From: Hyphomonadaceae bacterium
GTDB taxonomy: Bacteria > Pseudomonadota > Alphaproteobacteria > Caulobacterales > Hyphomonadaceae
Reading direction: 5' to 3'
Assembly (NCBI GenBank): GCA_947474455.1
Contig: CANJIL010000030.1
Span: forward strand, 1 to 35,814
DNA: 35,814 bases
The notes under the pieces: model-generated
What the model was told of the DNA's origin: nothing
Database searches by the model: none
Seen by the model: the letters and a program-made list of their open reading frames with translations, nothing else
Shown: piece by piece, positions 15,752 to 23,194 of the stretch
How positions within the stretch are numbered: the stretch's first letter is position 1
How the letters are laid out: each line of letters opens with the position of its first letter
Program-made: the position numbers and the translations under genes

Positions 15752-16248
15752 ATGGTCGGCCGGGACGGCTTCATCACCTCAAGCGCGGCGCGCGAATAGG
15801 CGAGCAATCCATCCGGCAGCGGATCTTCTGCCGCCCACAGCCCGCCGAGATAAAGCCAGACACGTACAGCGCCGGCGGGCGGAATCACCTCTACGCGAGA
15901 ATGCCGTTGCTGCTCAGTCAGCGCCGGCTCAATCGCGCCCCACGACAACACCTTGCCCCCAATATCCATGAACATGGGGCCGACAACATAGACGGCGGGT
16001 TTGCCGTTCTTCGGCGCTTTGATCAGCCGTACGGAATAGTCGATTACGAAAATTTCACCGGGCTGGACGGCCAGCGATTCCGCTGAGATCACCCCACGCA
16101 TGGGGCCAATCGTATACGCACCTCCAGCTAGGCCTGTCGGGGGTGACCCGCCACCGGGACTGAGCCAGCTCGCCTTGGACGAAAAATCGCCGACAATGCT
16201 ATCAGCGGACGGCGACATGTTGGCTGTAGGCGGCTGAGAGTCAGACAT
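15748..16248 (-). CDS. Small soluble protein carrying the locus-specific repeat domain (copy A)
   Basis: This 166-aa protein is almost entirely one domain (about 18-160) that also occurs in the lipoprotein at 20273-20857 and at the C-terminus of the membrane protein at 21009-23189. Shared blocks are PGEIFVIDYSVRLIKAP, NGKPAVYVVGPMFMD, LSWGAIEPALTE, GAVRVWLYLGGLWAAE and PDGLLAYSRAALEV. The pattern of short alternating strands suggests a beta-sandwich, perhaps carbohydrate-binding; I do not recognise a named family. No signal peptide is visible, so it is probably cytoplasmic. The start is uncertain: 16275 is also possible, and the frame is open to 16482. The gene converges on the fusion gene with a 4-base overlap. 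Confidence 0.75.
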   Translation of the reverse strand: MSDSQPPTANMSPSADSIVGDFSSKASWLSPGGGSPPTGLAGGAYTIGPMRGVISAESLAVQPGEIFVIDYSVRLIKAPKNGKPAVYVVGPMFMDIGGKVLSWGAIEPALTEQQRHSRVEVIPPAGAVRVWLYLGGLWAAEDPLPDGLLAYSRAALEVMKPSRPTI

Positions 16249-16442
16249 GTTTTCAGATCCGGCTACCGGTTTCATCGAAAAGCTTCGAACCGACCTCCTC
16301 GCACAACCCAAGCACCGGCATCGAGCGCATTTTTCTATTCTTGGGCGTAAGCAACAATCTGCCCCAGAACCAGATGAAATATGCGGGCGGCATTCCTGGT
16401 CGATCCTCGACCAGTTCCGGTGCGCAGCCTGGCCAGCTTTGC

Positions 16443-16471
16443 TTGACACCTTTCCGGTGTGCGGATAACCC
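16443..16471 (+). promoter_or_regulatory. Candidate sigma-70 promoter for the acyl-AMP ligase operon
   Basis: A perfect TTGACA at 16443-16448 is followed after 17 bases by TAACCC (16466-16471), a weak -10. It lies about 34 bases before the 16505 start. The -35 is convincing, the -10 is not. Confidence 0.4.
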
Positions 16472-16504
16472 AATCTTCTCACGGAAAACTGGCGCTAACC
16501 TGCA

Positions 16505-18142
16505 ATGACGATACTTGATCGGCTTGAAAGCATAGTTGCTAAAGCGCCGGATCAGGTCTTCTGCTACTTCGTGAAGAACGGCGTCGAGACACCGATCACC
16601 TGGAAGCAGCTGTGGGACCGCGCGCAGGTTTACGCGCTGCTGTACGAACATCAAAAAGTTCGCCGCAACAGCGTGATCGTCATCATGCTGCATCATTCAG
16701 ATCACCTCTATTACAGCTTCGTCGGCGCCATGATGTACGGTGCCGTACCGTCATTCATGCCCTACCCCACGCCGAAGCAGGATCTCGGCCTGTTCTGGGA
16801 ACAGCACCACATACTCTTCACGCGGATTGAAGTCGGCGGCCTGCTGACCTATCGCGAGATCGCGGGAAATATCGGCGACATCGGTTCTGCCGCCATGATG
16901 CTGCTCGAGGACATCAATCTCGCTGCTCCCGTTGTCTACGAGCGCGCGCCCGCGCAAGCAGCTGATATCGCCCTCCTCCAGCACAGCTCCGGCACCACGG
17001 GCGTCAAGAAGGGCGTGATGCTGAGCCACGGGGCCATTCTAGCGCAGGCCGATGCATACGCCCCGACGATCGCGCTTGACCGTTCAGCGACCATCGCATC
17101 CTGGCTACCGCTCTATCACGACATGGGACTGATCGCCTGCTTCATCCTACCGATCGTGATTGGCGTTCCGATCGTACACCTCGACCCATTCGAGTGGGTT
17201 GGCGCGCCGCTTGCGCTGCTCGACAAGACGCAGGAGCATCGCGCCACGCACATCTGGTTGCCAAACTTCGCATTCAACCATTTGGCGATGAACCGCCGTG
17301 GCGAGAAAAAGTGGGACCTGTCCTCACTGCGCGTCGTCAGCAACTGTTCCGAACCCTGCAAGATCGAGAGCATGGACAAGTTCAGCCGCACATTTGCCGA
17401 TTGCAGCCTTCGCCCAGACGCCGCTCAGGTCTGCTACGCCATGGCGGAAACCGTCTTCGCGGCGAGTCAGACGAGCGTTGGTCGGCCGCTGAAATCCTAC
17501 ACGCTCAGCCGCTCGCGTCTTGCAGAGCAGATTGTAGCACCGCCAGAGAGCGACGCTGACCGCCAATCGGTTGCATCATGTGGCGAGACCATACCTAGCA
17601 TGCGCGTCAAAGTGGTCGACAATGAGGGAAGCACGCTGAGTGATGGCCTAGTTGGTGAGATCTGCCTCACCGGTCCTAGCCTTTACAGTGGCTACTATCA
17701 CCTGCCCGAGATCACGGCGCAGAAATTCCGCGACGGTTGGCATCATACCGGCGACATGGGATTCGTCCACGACGGCGAAATCTACGTCACGGGCCGCAAG
17801 GACGACCTCCTGATCGTACGCGGCCGCAACTACTACGCCCACGACATCGAAGCCTCAATGAGCGCAACGGACGGCGTTCATCCAGGTCGGGTCGTTTCCT
17901 TCGCAATGCATAACGAGATGATCGGCACGGCCGAAGTGATATGCTTGGCCGAACTACGGCCCGGCGCAGAAGAACCGATCGTACGCCGCGAACTCAGAGC
18001 CAACGTCGAACGGGACGTCGGAGTGGTTGTCGGAAAGATCGTATTCGTGCCATCAGGTTCCTTGATAAAGACCACAAGCGGCAAGATCAGCCGCAAGGAC
18101 AACGCGGCGCGCTATGCTGCCAATCTCGGAGTACGCCACTGA
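16505..18142 (+). CDS. Fatty acyl-AMP ligase-like adenylating enzyme (FAAL/AMP-binding family)
   Basis: A 545-aa ANL-superfamily enzyme. The P-loop is HSSGTTGVKKGVMLSH (about 160-175), then LPLYHDMGLIACFILP, the YAMAE motif, HTGDMGFV, RKDDLLIVRGRNYYAHDIE and the C-terminal catalytic lysine in KTTSGKISR (about K527). LPLYHDMGL and RGRNYYAHDIE are typical of FAALs, which activate a fatty acid as acyl-AMP and load it on an acyl carrier protein rather than CoA. The next gene starts on the stop codon (TGATG, one-base overlap) and begins with an ACP domain, the expected partner. Chain length and true FAAL against CoA-ligase character cannot be settled by eye. No clear ribosome site. Confidence 0.87.
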   Translation: MTILDRLESIVAKAPDQVFCYFVKNGVETPITWKQLWDRAQVYALLYEHQKVRRNSVIVIMLHHSDHLYYSFVGAMMYGAVPSFMPYPTPKQDLGLFWEQHHILFTRIEVGGLLTYREIAGNIGDIGSAAMMLLEDINLAAPVVYERAPAQAADIALLQHSSGTTGVKKGVMLSHGAILAQADAYAPTIALDRSATIASWLPLYHDMGLIACFILPIVIGVPIVHLDPFEWVGAPLALLDKTQEHRATHIWLPNFAFNHLAMNRRGEKKWDLSSLRVVSNCSEPCKIESMDKFSRTFADCSLRPDAAQVCYAMAETVFAASQTSVGRPLKSYTLSRSRLAEQIVAPPESDADRQSVASCGETIPSMRVKVVDNEGSTLSDGLVGEICLTGPSLYSGYYHLPEITAQKFRDGWHHTGDMGFVHDGEIYVTGRKDDLLIVRGRNYYAHDIEASMSATDGVHPGRVVSFAMHNEMIGTAEVICLAELRPGAEEPIVRRELRANVERDVGVVVGKIVFVPSGSLIKTTSGKISRKDNAARYAANLGVRH

Positions 18143-19257
18143 TGGCCGGTGCAGACGACAACTTTGCGCGCGTTGCCAACGTGGTCGGCCGCATCTTCGG
18201 CGTGCCGCCAAGCGAAATCACGCCATCGACCGCTGCGGCTGATATCGACGGTTGGGATTCCGTTTCGCACGCTATGTTGACTCTTGAGCTGGAAGACGAG
18301 TTCAAGATTCGGCTGGATTTCGAACAGACAGCCAGCTTCAAAGATGTCGGCGCCCTCGCTGAGCATATTCGCGGCAAGGCCGAGGAGCAGGAAAACGTTC
18401 AAGCACGCGCGGCAAAGCGCGATGGCAAACCGTTGATGATATTGTTTGGCAACTGCCAGGCCGAGGTGCTCGCCGGGCACTTCAAGACTTATCCGCCGCT
18501 CGGCAAGAATTTCGATATCCGCTACATCCCGAATTACTTCAAGGAGGGCGTGACTAACGACACGATGCCCTCACCCGAGGAGTTGGCATCCTGCGCCTTT
18601 CTCCTCGAACAGCGCACGCCACATGTTCGCTTTCCGGAACCTGAGCGCGTTAGCAACGCAAAGGTCGTGACCTATGCCTCGCTCGACTTCAACATCCTTT
18701 GGCCGCTGCACGCCCAAGAGCCGCGCAACGCGCCGCGCCCGGATCTCCCTCACGGACCCAATGGCTACGGCGACCGCATCATAAACAAGATCGTCAAGGA
18801 AGGCCTTTCAGGTGACGCGGGCTGGAAAGCCTATGTCGAGCAGTCCGAAGCAGCGCTCTCCAATCTGCCGCGCCTGCTCGAAATTGAACAACAGCGCTGG
18901 GCTCTCATGGAGCGCGACATTTCAGTCGGGATGTCGGATTTTGTCTTCGGCGCCTTCCGCAAGAAGCGGATCTACAGCACATACAACCATCCCATTATCG
19001 GCATTATTTCCGAGATGGCCTCGCGCATTCTTATCTCCGCGGGCCTCGACGGCGGCGCAACGCCGGGAGATGTTCGCGCCCTGATGAGCGCGCTGTTCCG
19101 CAGCCCGTTTGGCGAGGAGTTGCAGGCCCCCGTCCACCCTCGCATCGCGCGCGAGCTTGAACTTGCCTGGTGGACACCGGACCTTACTTACAACTGGCAT
19201 GGCCACCGTTTCACGTATGAGCAGTTCATTCGCCGCCAGATCGACTGGACCGTATGA
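18142..19257 (+). CDS. Acyl carrier protein fused to WcbI-type polysaccharide acyltransferase
   Basis: This 371-aa protein has two parts. Residues 1-80 are an acyl carrier protein with the phosphopantetheine site at Ser40 (DGWDSVSHAML) and a hydrophobic EDEFKIRLDFE helix. Residues about 97-370 match the WcbI family by the ILFGNCQAEVLAGHF opening (GNCQ at 103-106), the later YASLDFNILWP and the C-terminal WHGHRFTYEQFIRRQ. WcbI is encoded in the B. pseudomallei capsule cluster, where it is thought to acetylate the polymer with acetyl-CoA. Here the ACP is built in and the acyl-AMP ligase is translationally coupled, so an ACP-bound acyl group is the likely donor. The start at 18142 is favoured over the open frame upstream, which overlaps the ligase. 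Confidence 0.87.
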   Translation: MAGADDNFARVANVVGRIFGVPPSEITPSTAAADIDGWDSVSHAMLTLELEDEFKIRLDFEQTASFKDVGALAEHIRGKAEEQENVQARAAKRDGKPLMILFGNCQAEVLAGHFKTYPPLGKNFDIRYIPNYFKEGVTNDTMPSPEELASCAFLLEQRTPHVRFPEPERVSNAKVVTYASLDFNILWPLHAQEPRNAPRPDLPHGPNGYGDRIINKIVKEGLSGDAGWKAYVEQSEAALSNLPRLLEIEQQRWALMERDISVGMSDFVFGAFRKKRIYSTYNHPIIGIISEMASRILISAGLDGGATPGDVRALMSALFRSPFGEELQAPVHPRIARELELAWWTPDLTYNWHGHRFTYEQFIRRQIDWTV

Positions 19258-19342
19258 TTACCCATCTGAGCGCTGTCGGCGCCTGAAGCCCGGTGAAGGG
19301 CATCCATTTTTGTATTGTCGAAGCCGATGTTAGGTAAGCCGC

Positions 19343-20164
19343 ATGACAAGCACGCCTTCACCATGGCTGGGCAATATGAACTCTCTCGCGGAGTGCCTGG
19401 CGGCTGGGTTGGTTCCGCCCCAGAGGTCCCCCACCCCGACTCAGGACGTGTTTCTCGCGGGCTATTGCAGTGTTTGTCAGCGACAGACGCGTTTCCGCCT
19501 TGGCCGCGATCACTACCATGAACGGTGGGGCTATTTCTTCCGCGAAGCGCTGAGCTGCGATCACTGCACCCTCAACGCCCGCATGCGCGCAGCGCTTCAA
19601 TATATGCTCGGTCTCTGCCTCAAGCCGGCCGCTCATATCTATCTGACTGAGCAGGTAACACCGATGTACCGCTACCTCAGGCAGCGTTTTCCCAATGTCG
19701 TTGGCAGTGAGTATCTGCCGGGCGAACCGCTCGGCTCGGTGAAGGATGGCGTGCGCTGCGAAGACCTGCAGAACCTGACGTTTGCCGACGGATCATTCGA
19801 CGCTGTCATAAGCCTCGATGTGCTCGAACACATCCCGGACTATAAGGCCGGCTTGCGTCAGATGGCGCGCGTGCTGAAACCGGGCGGCACTTTGGTGATG
19901 ACTTGCCCGTTCCTCATGCAGACGCAGAAGACATTCAATCAAGCACGCCTCAACAGCAACGGTGAGATCGAGCACCTCATCCCCAAACCCGAATATCACG
20001 GAAACCCGCTTGGCCCCCCATCGCTGAGCTTCAACACATTCGGCTGGGACCTCCTCGAGGATATGCGCCTCGCCGGGTTCAAGACAGCGCAGCTAATACC
20101 ATATCAAAACGTCGACCTGGGCTATGTAGGCGGACCCTTCCCGCTTCTGGTAGGCACAGTGTGA
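19343..20164 (+). CDS. SAM-dependent methyltransferase with N-terminal zinc-ribbon-like Cys pairs
   Basis: A 273-aa class I methyltransferase. The central and C-terminal landmarks are clear: FADGSFDAVISLDVLEHIPDY (motifs II/III) and RVLKPGGTLVMTCPF. Motif I is unusual: the place of the Gly-rich loop is held by AHIYLTEQVTPMYRYLRQRFP. Two cysteine pairs (C42/C45 and C72/C75) precede it and could bind zinc. It probably methylates a sugar or the chain end of the glycan, but the acceptor is not shown by the sequence. AGGTAA precedes the start; Met12 (19376) is an alternative. Confidence 0.82.
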   Translation: MTSTPSPWLGNMNSLAECLAAGLVPPQRSPTPTQDVFLAGYCSVCQRQTRFRLGRDHYHERWGYFFREALSCDHCTLNARMRAALQYMLGLCLKPAAHIYLTEQVTPMYRYLRQRFPNVVGSEYLPGEPLGSVKDGVRCEDLQNLTFADGSFDAVISLDVLEHIPDYKAGLRQMARVLKPGGTLVMTCPFLMQTQKTFNQARLNSNGEIEHLIPKPEYHGNPLGPPSLSFNTFGWDLLEDMRLAGFKTAQLIPYQNVDLGYVGGPFPLLVGTV

Positions 20165-20206
20165 CGTCATCGCTGCTTAATGCTCAACTACATATGAATT
20201 CGCTGC

Positions 20207-20235
20207 TTGTTGCTCGTTTTGGTTTGAACTAGAAG
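20207..20235 (+). promoter_or_regulatory. Possible promoter for the lipoprotein gene
   Basis: TTGTTG (20207-20212), a 17-base spacer and TAGAAG (20230-20235) lie 37 bases before the 20273 start. Nearby is a short direct repeat (CGCTGCTTnnTGCTC at about 20171 and 20201). Both boxes are imperfect. Confidence 0.28.
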
Positions 20236-20272
20236 CCTGTGCAATCGCTCGACCTCTGTGGATTTTTCGATC

Positions 20273-20857
20273 ATGGCGTATCGAATCGGAACTGCTGTTG
20301 TCTTAGTGGTTTCTTTTGCTGCTTTGCTGACCGCGGGTTGCGAACAAGCGAAAGCCCCTGAAGATGTAGCCGCGATTGCTGAAACGCCCGCGGCCCCCGC
20401 AGCTCCAGTCCCGCCTGCGGAGATTGCTGGCGACTTCACATCGCTGGACACATGGCAATCGTACGGCGGCGGACCCGCGGAAGCAGGTCTTGTTGAAGGT
20501 GCCTATGCCTTTGCTCCGAATGTAGGCGCGATGTCGCGTACGTCGCTAACTGCGAAGCCCGGCGACAAGTTCACTGTCGACTACACCGTCAAGCTGGTCA
20601 CTGCGCCAGGCAACGGCAAGGCGGCGCAATATGTCGTAGGCCCGATGTTTCTCGACGCGCAGGGCGTGGTGCTCGCCTGGGGCAGCGTCGAGACCGCACT
20701 GACCGAGCCGACACGCACCGCTCATGTTGAAGCCGAGGCTCCCGCGGGCGCCTTCCGTGCGCACCTCTACATCGCAGGCATGTGGGCAGCTGAAGCGCCC
20801 GCGCCGGACGGCAAGGTGGCCTACACCGCCGCCAAACTGAACACGGTGACAAAATAA
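20273..20857 (+). CDS. Lipoprotein carrying the locus-specific repeat domain (copy B)
   Basis: A 194-aa protein with a clear lipoprotein signal: a short basic start (MAYRIG), a hydrophobic segment and the lipobox LTAGC, so Cys at about residue 24 is lipidated. A Pro/Ala-rich linker (about 35-55) leads to the same domain found at 15748-16248 and in the neighbouring membrane protein: PGDKFTVDYTVKLVTAP, NGKAAQYVVGPMFLD, LAWGSVETALTE, FRAHLYIAGMWAAEAP, PDGKVAY. The protein sits in the periplasm or on the outer membrane, where this domain could bind the exported glycan; that is inference. The frame is open to Met at 20258, but 20273 gives a better signal peptide. Family not recognised. Confidence 0.8.
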   Translation: MAYRIGTAVVLVVSFAALLTAGCEQAKAPEDVAAIAETPAAPAAPVPPAEIAGDFTSLDTWQSYGGGPAEAGLVEGAYAFAPNVGAMSRTSLTAKPGDKFTVDYTVKLVTAPGNGKAAQYVVGPMFLDAQGVVLAWGSVETALTEPTRTAHVEAEAPAGAFRAHLYIAGMWAAEAPAPDGKVAYTAAKLNTVTK

Positions 20858-21008
20858 CTGATCCGGCCTGTCGCTCGCTGCGCTTATGCGGCTTTGCCGT
20901 GTAGGGCGGGCGTTGCACTTGTGATCGCGTGACATGTACCATGCAGCCGGTCGCCGCGCTCTGGCAGACTCCACGGGTGGGACGGGACGTGTCACGAGGC
21001 CAGCTCAA

Positions 21009-23189
21009 ATGATTGGGAAGCTTTCGCAGGTTTCCGAAACTTCGCTGGCCTTGCTGGCGGGAGCGGCCTTCGTTGTTCTTGCCTGTATCGGTGTGATCAA
21101 CTCCTACAGTCCGGTTCCGTTCTGGGACATGTGGGATGGCGTGGTCTTCTTTGAGAACCGCGTGAGCGATGGCGAACTTGGCGCATTCGTGGCGCAACAC
21201 GTCAATCATCGCACCGTCGTTTCAAACGCCCTGTTTCACCTCGACCAGACCGTGTTTGGCGGCGATCACCGTATGCTGTTCGTCTCAAGCCTCGTATTCT
21301 TGGGCGGTATTGTCGGCTTGATCGCGTGGCTGTGCCGGCTGGTCATGCCCGGGCGCGAGAATGCGAAGCTTGTTCTCATCGTCGCCGGCCTCAGCTGTGT
21401 GTTGTCCTTCTCGTGGATCCAGAAGGAAAATCTCGCCTGGGCTTTTCAGAACCAGATGTACGCGGTGCAGTTCTTCCCACTGCTCGCGACGATCGCGCTG
21501 GTCAAAGCGGGTCAAGCGCAGGACGCCGCAAGAAATCTCTGGTTTGCGCTTGCAGTAGTTGCCGCGTTCATTTCGCCATACACGATGATGAGCGGCTTGT
21601 TCATCCTGCCGCTGCTTGTCGGCACCGCGCTTTTTTTCCGCCTGGGATGGATCCGCACCAGCATTCTTGGCGTGGTCTCGGCCGTAGCGGCCAGCCTGTT
21701 CTTCATCGGCTACAAAAATCCGGATATCCAGAAGGACTACGCTGGGTCCTTCTTCAACCACATCCCTGAGTTCATCCAGTTCGCGTTTAAGCTGATCGGT
21801 GGGCCCGCGTCGTACTTCCCATGGGTCGGCAGCCCTGACCTGGCGCTGGCGGCGGGCGCACTGATGGTGATCACCGCGCTTGCCATGATCGTATGGCTTT
21901 GCTGGCGCGCCGAGACGCGCTGGGTGGGCGTCGTATTTCTTGTTTTGCTGGGTTACGAAGCGATGACGGCGGCCGGCATAGCAGTCGGCCGTTCAGGGCT
22001 TGGCATGGATCAGTCCCTGCAGAGCCGCTACATGACCACTTCGCTGGTAACCTGGTCGATCTACTTCGCCCTTGTCATCTATTTCTTCCGCGGCTTCTTT
22101 TTGCGTCCCTTGGCGACTCTCATTCCACTGGCGTCGCTGCTCCTGCTGACGCCCGCGCAGACATCTGCACTGGATGTTTCGGTCGAGCCTCGCATGGAAA
22201 GACTTGGGGCAGCGCTAGCGCTTGAACTCGGCGTAAAGGACCAGGCGCAGATCGGACAGATCTGGCCATTCTTCGACTCGATCGGCGTCCTGACGGAAGG
22301 GGCAAAGATGAAGAACATCTCGATCTTCGGGGCCGATATGCTGAAGGATGCAGCGCAGAAGCTGGGCGCTTCCGTGACCTTGCCTGGGCCCACTGAATGC
22401 GAAGGGCGCGTCTATACGACGGATGCAGTCAAGGACGATGTGCGTTTCCAGCGCCTCGCCGGCATCGTCACCTCCAAGTCAGGAATGAAACTGCCCGACG
22501 CAATGACCATCGCCGACGCCAAAGGCAAAGCCGTCGGCTACGCACTCACCTCGCGCTCGGTCACCGGTGTCGGTCTGTCGCAGGCCGGCGCCGTCCAGTT
22601 CATTGGATACGTCCAGAACGATCGCGAACCGGGTGCGCTTCACTTCATTGAGCGTGCTGGCGCATGCAGTTTTGCAAGCGATGCAGGCGCGGCCGCACAA
22701 GGGATAGCATCGGGCATCGAAGCCAACTTTGATGTCCCGGCCACTTGGGAAGGTGCGGGCGGCGGCGCTTATCCAACAGGCCTCCAGCAGGCCAGTTACA
22801 ACCTCAAGGCAATGGCAGGCGCACGTTCGCGCGAATGGCTGGCCGTCCGCCCTGGCGACAAGCTCGCGGTCGACTATTCGGTTCGTCTGGTCAGTGCGCC
22901 AACCAATGGCAAACCGCCCCGCTACGTGGTCGGCGCGATGTTCCTCGACGAAAAGAGCAATGTCCTCGCCTGGGGGAGCGTCGAGCCTCCGCTCGCGGAA
23001 GCGTCGCGCTCGGCTCATATTGAGGCGACCGCACCAGAAGGCGCTGTGCGGGTGCATCTGTATCTCGGCGGCATGTGGAGTCCGGAAGCACCGCCGCCCG
23101 ATGGAGAGCTTGCCTATTTCCGTGCTGCTCTTTCGGTCGTGTCCCGAGTGCCGGCGCCCGAGACGCCCCCCGCGTCAGCGCCGCAATAG
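21009..23189 (+). CDS. Polytopic GT-C-like membrane protein with C-terminal locus-specific domain (copy C)
   Basis: A 726-aa protein. Residues about 10-390 contain roughly ten hydrophobic segments. The first large loop (PVPFWDMWDGVVFFENRVSDGE...QHVNHRTVVSNALFHLD) has the acidic FWDxWD and an H-x-R motif as in bacterial membrane proteins of the GT-C type, which use lipid-phosphate sugars on the periplasmic face. Residues about 390-560 are a soluble region of unknown type. Residues about 570-720 are the domain shared with 15748-16248 and 20273-20857 (PGDKLAVDYSVRLVSAP, RYVVGAMFLD, LAWGSVEPPLAE, VRVHLYLGGMWSPEAP). GAGG lies upstream of the 21009 ATG; the frame is open to 20934. Function as a glycosyltransferase is inferred. 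Confidence 0.75.
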   Translation: MIGKLSQVSETSLALLAGAAFVVLACIGVINSYSPVPFWDMWDGVVFFENRVSDGELGAFVAQHVNHRTVVSNALFHLDQTVFGGDHRMLFVSSLVFLGGIVGLIAWLCRLVMPGRENAKLVLIVAGLSCVLSFSWIQKENLAWAFQNQMYAVQFFPLLATIALVKAGQAQDAARNLWFALAVVAAFISPYTMMSGLFILPLLVGTALFFRLGWIRTSILGVVSAVAASLFFIGYKNPDIQKDYAGSFFNHIPEFIQFAFKLIGGPASYFPWVGSPDLALAAGALMVITALAMIVWLCWRAETRWVGVVFLVLLGYEAMTAAGIAVGRSGLGMDQSLQSRYMTTSLVTWSIYFALVIYFFRGFFLRPLATLIPLASLLLLTPAQTSALDVSVEPRMERLGAALALELGVKDQAQIGQIWPFFDSIGVLTEGAKMKNISIFGADMLKDAAQKLGASVTLPGPTECEGRVYTTDAVKDDVRFQRLAGIVTSKSGMKLPDAMTIADAKGKAVGYALTSRSVTGVGLSQAGAVQFIGYVQNDREPGALHFIERAGACSFASDAGAAAQGIASGIEANFDVPATWEGAGGGAYPTGLQQASYNLKAMAGARSREWLAVRPGDKLAVDYSVRLVSAPTNGKPPRYVVGAMFLDEKSNVLAWGSVEPPLAEASRSAHIEATAPEGAVRVHLYLGGMWSPEAPPPDGELAYFRAALSVVSRVPAPETPPASAPQ

Positions 23190-23194
23190 CACGG

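Noticed and set aside
17941-18141. Upstream extension of the ACP-WcbI protein
   Set aside because: It overlaps the 3' end of the acyl-AMP ligase, is Arg-rich, and the TGATG junction at 18142 gives the ACP its normal N-terminus.
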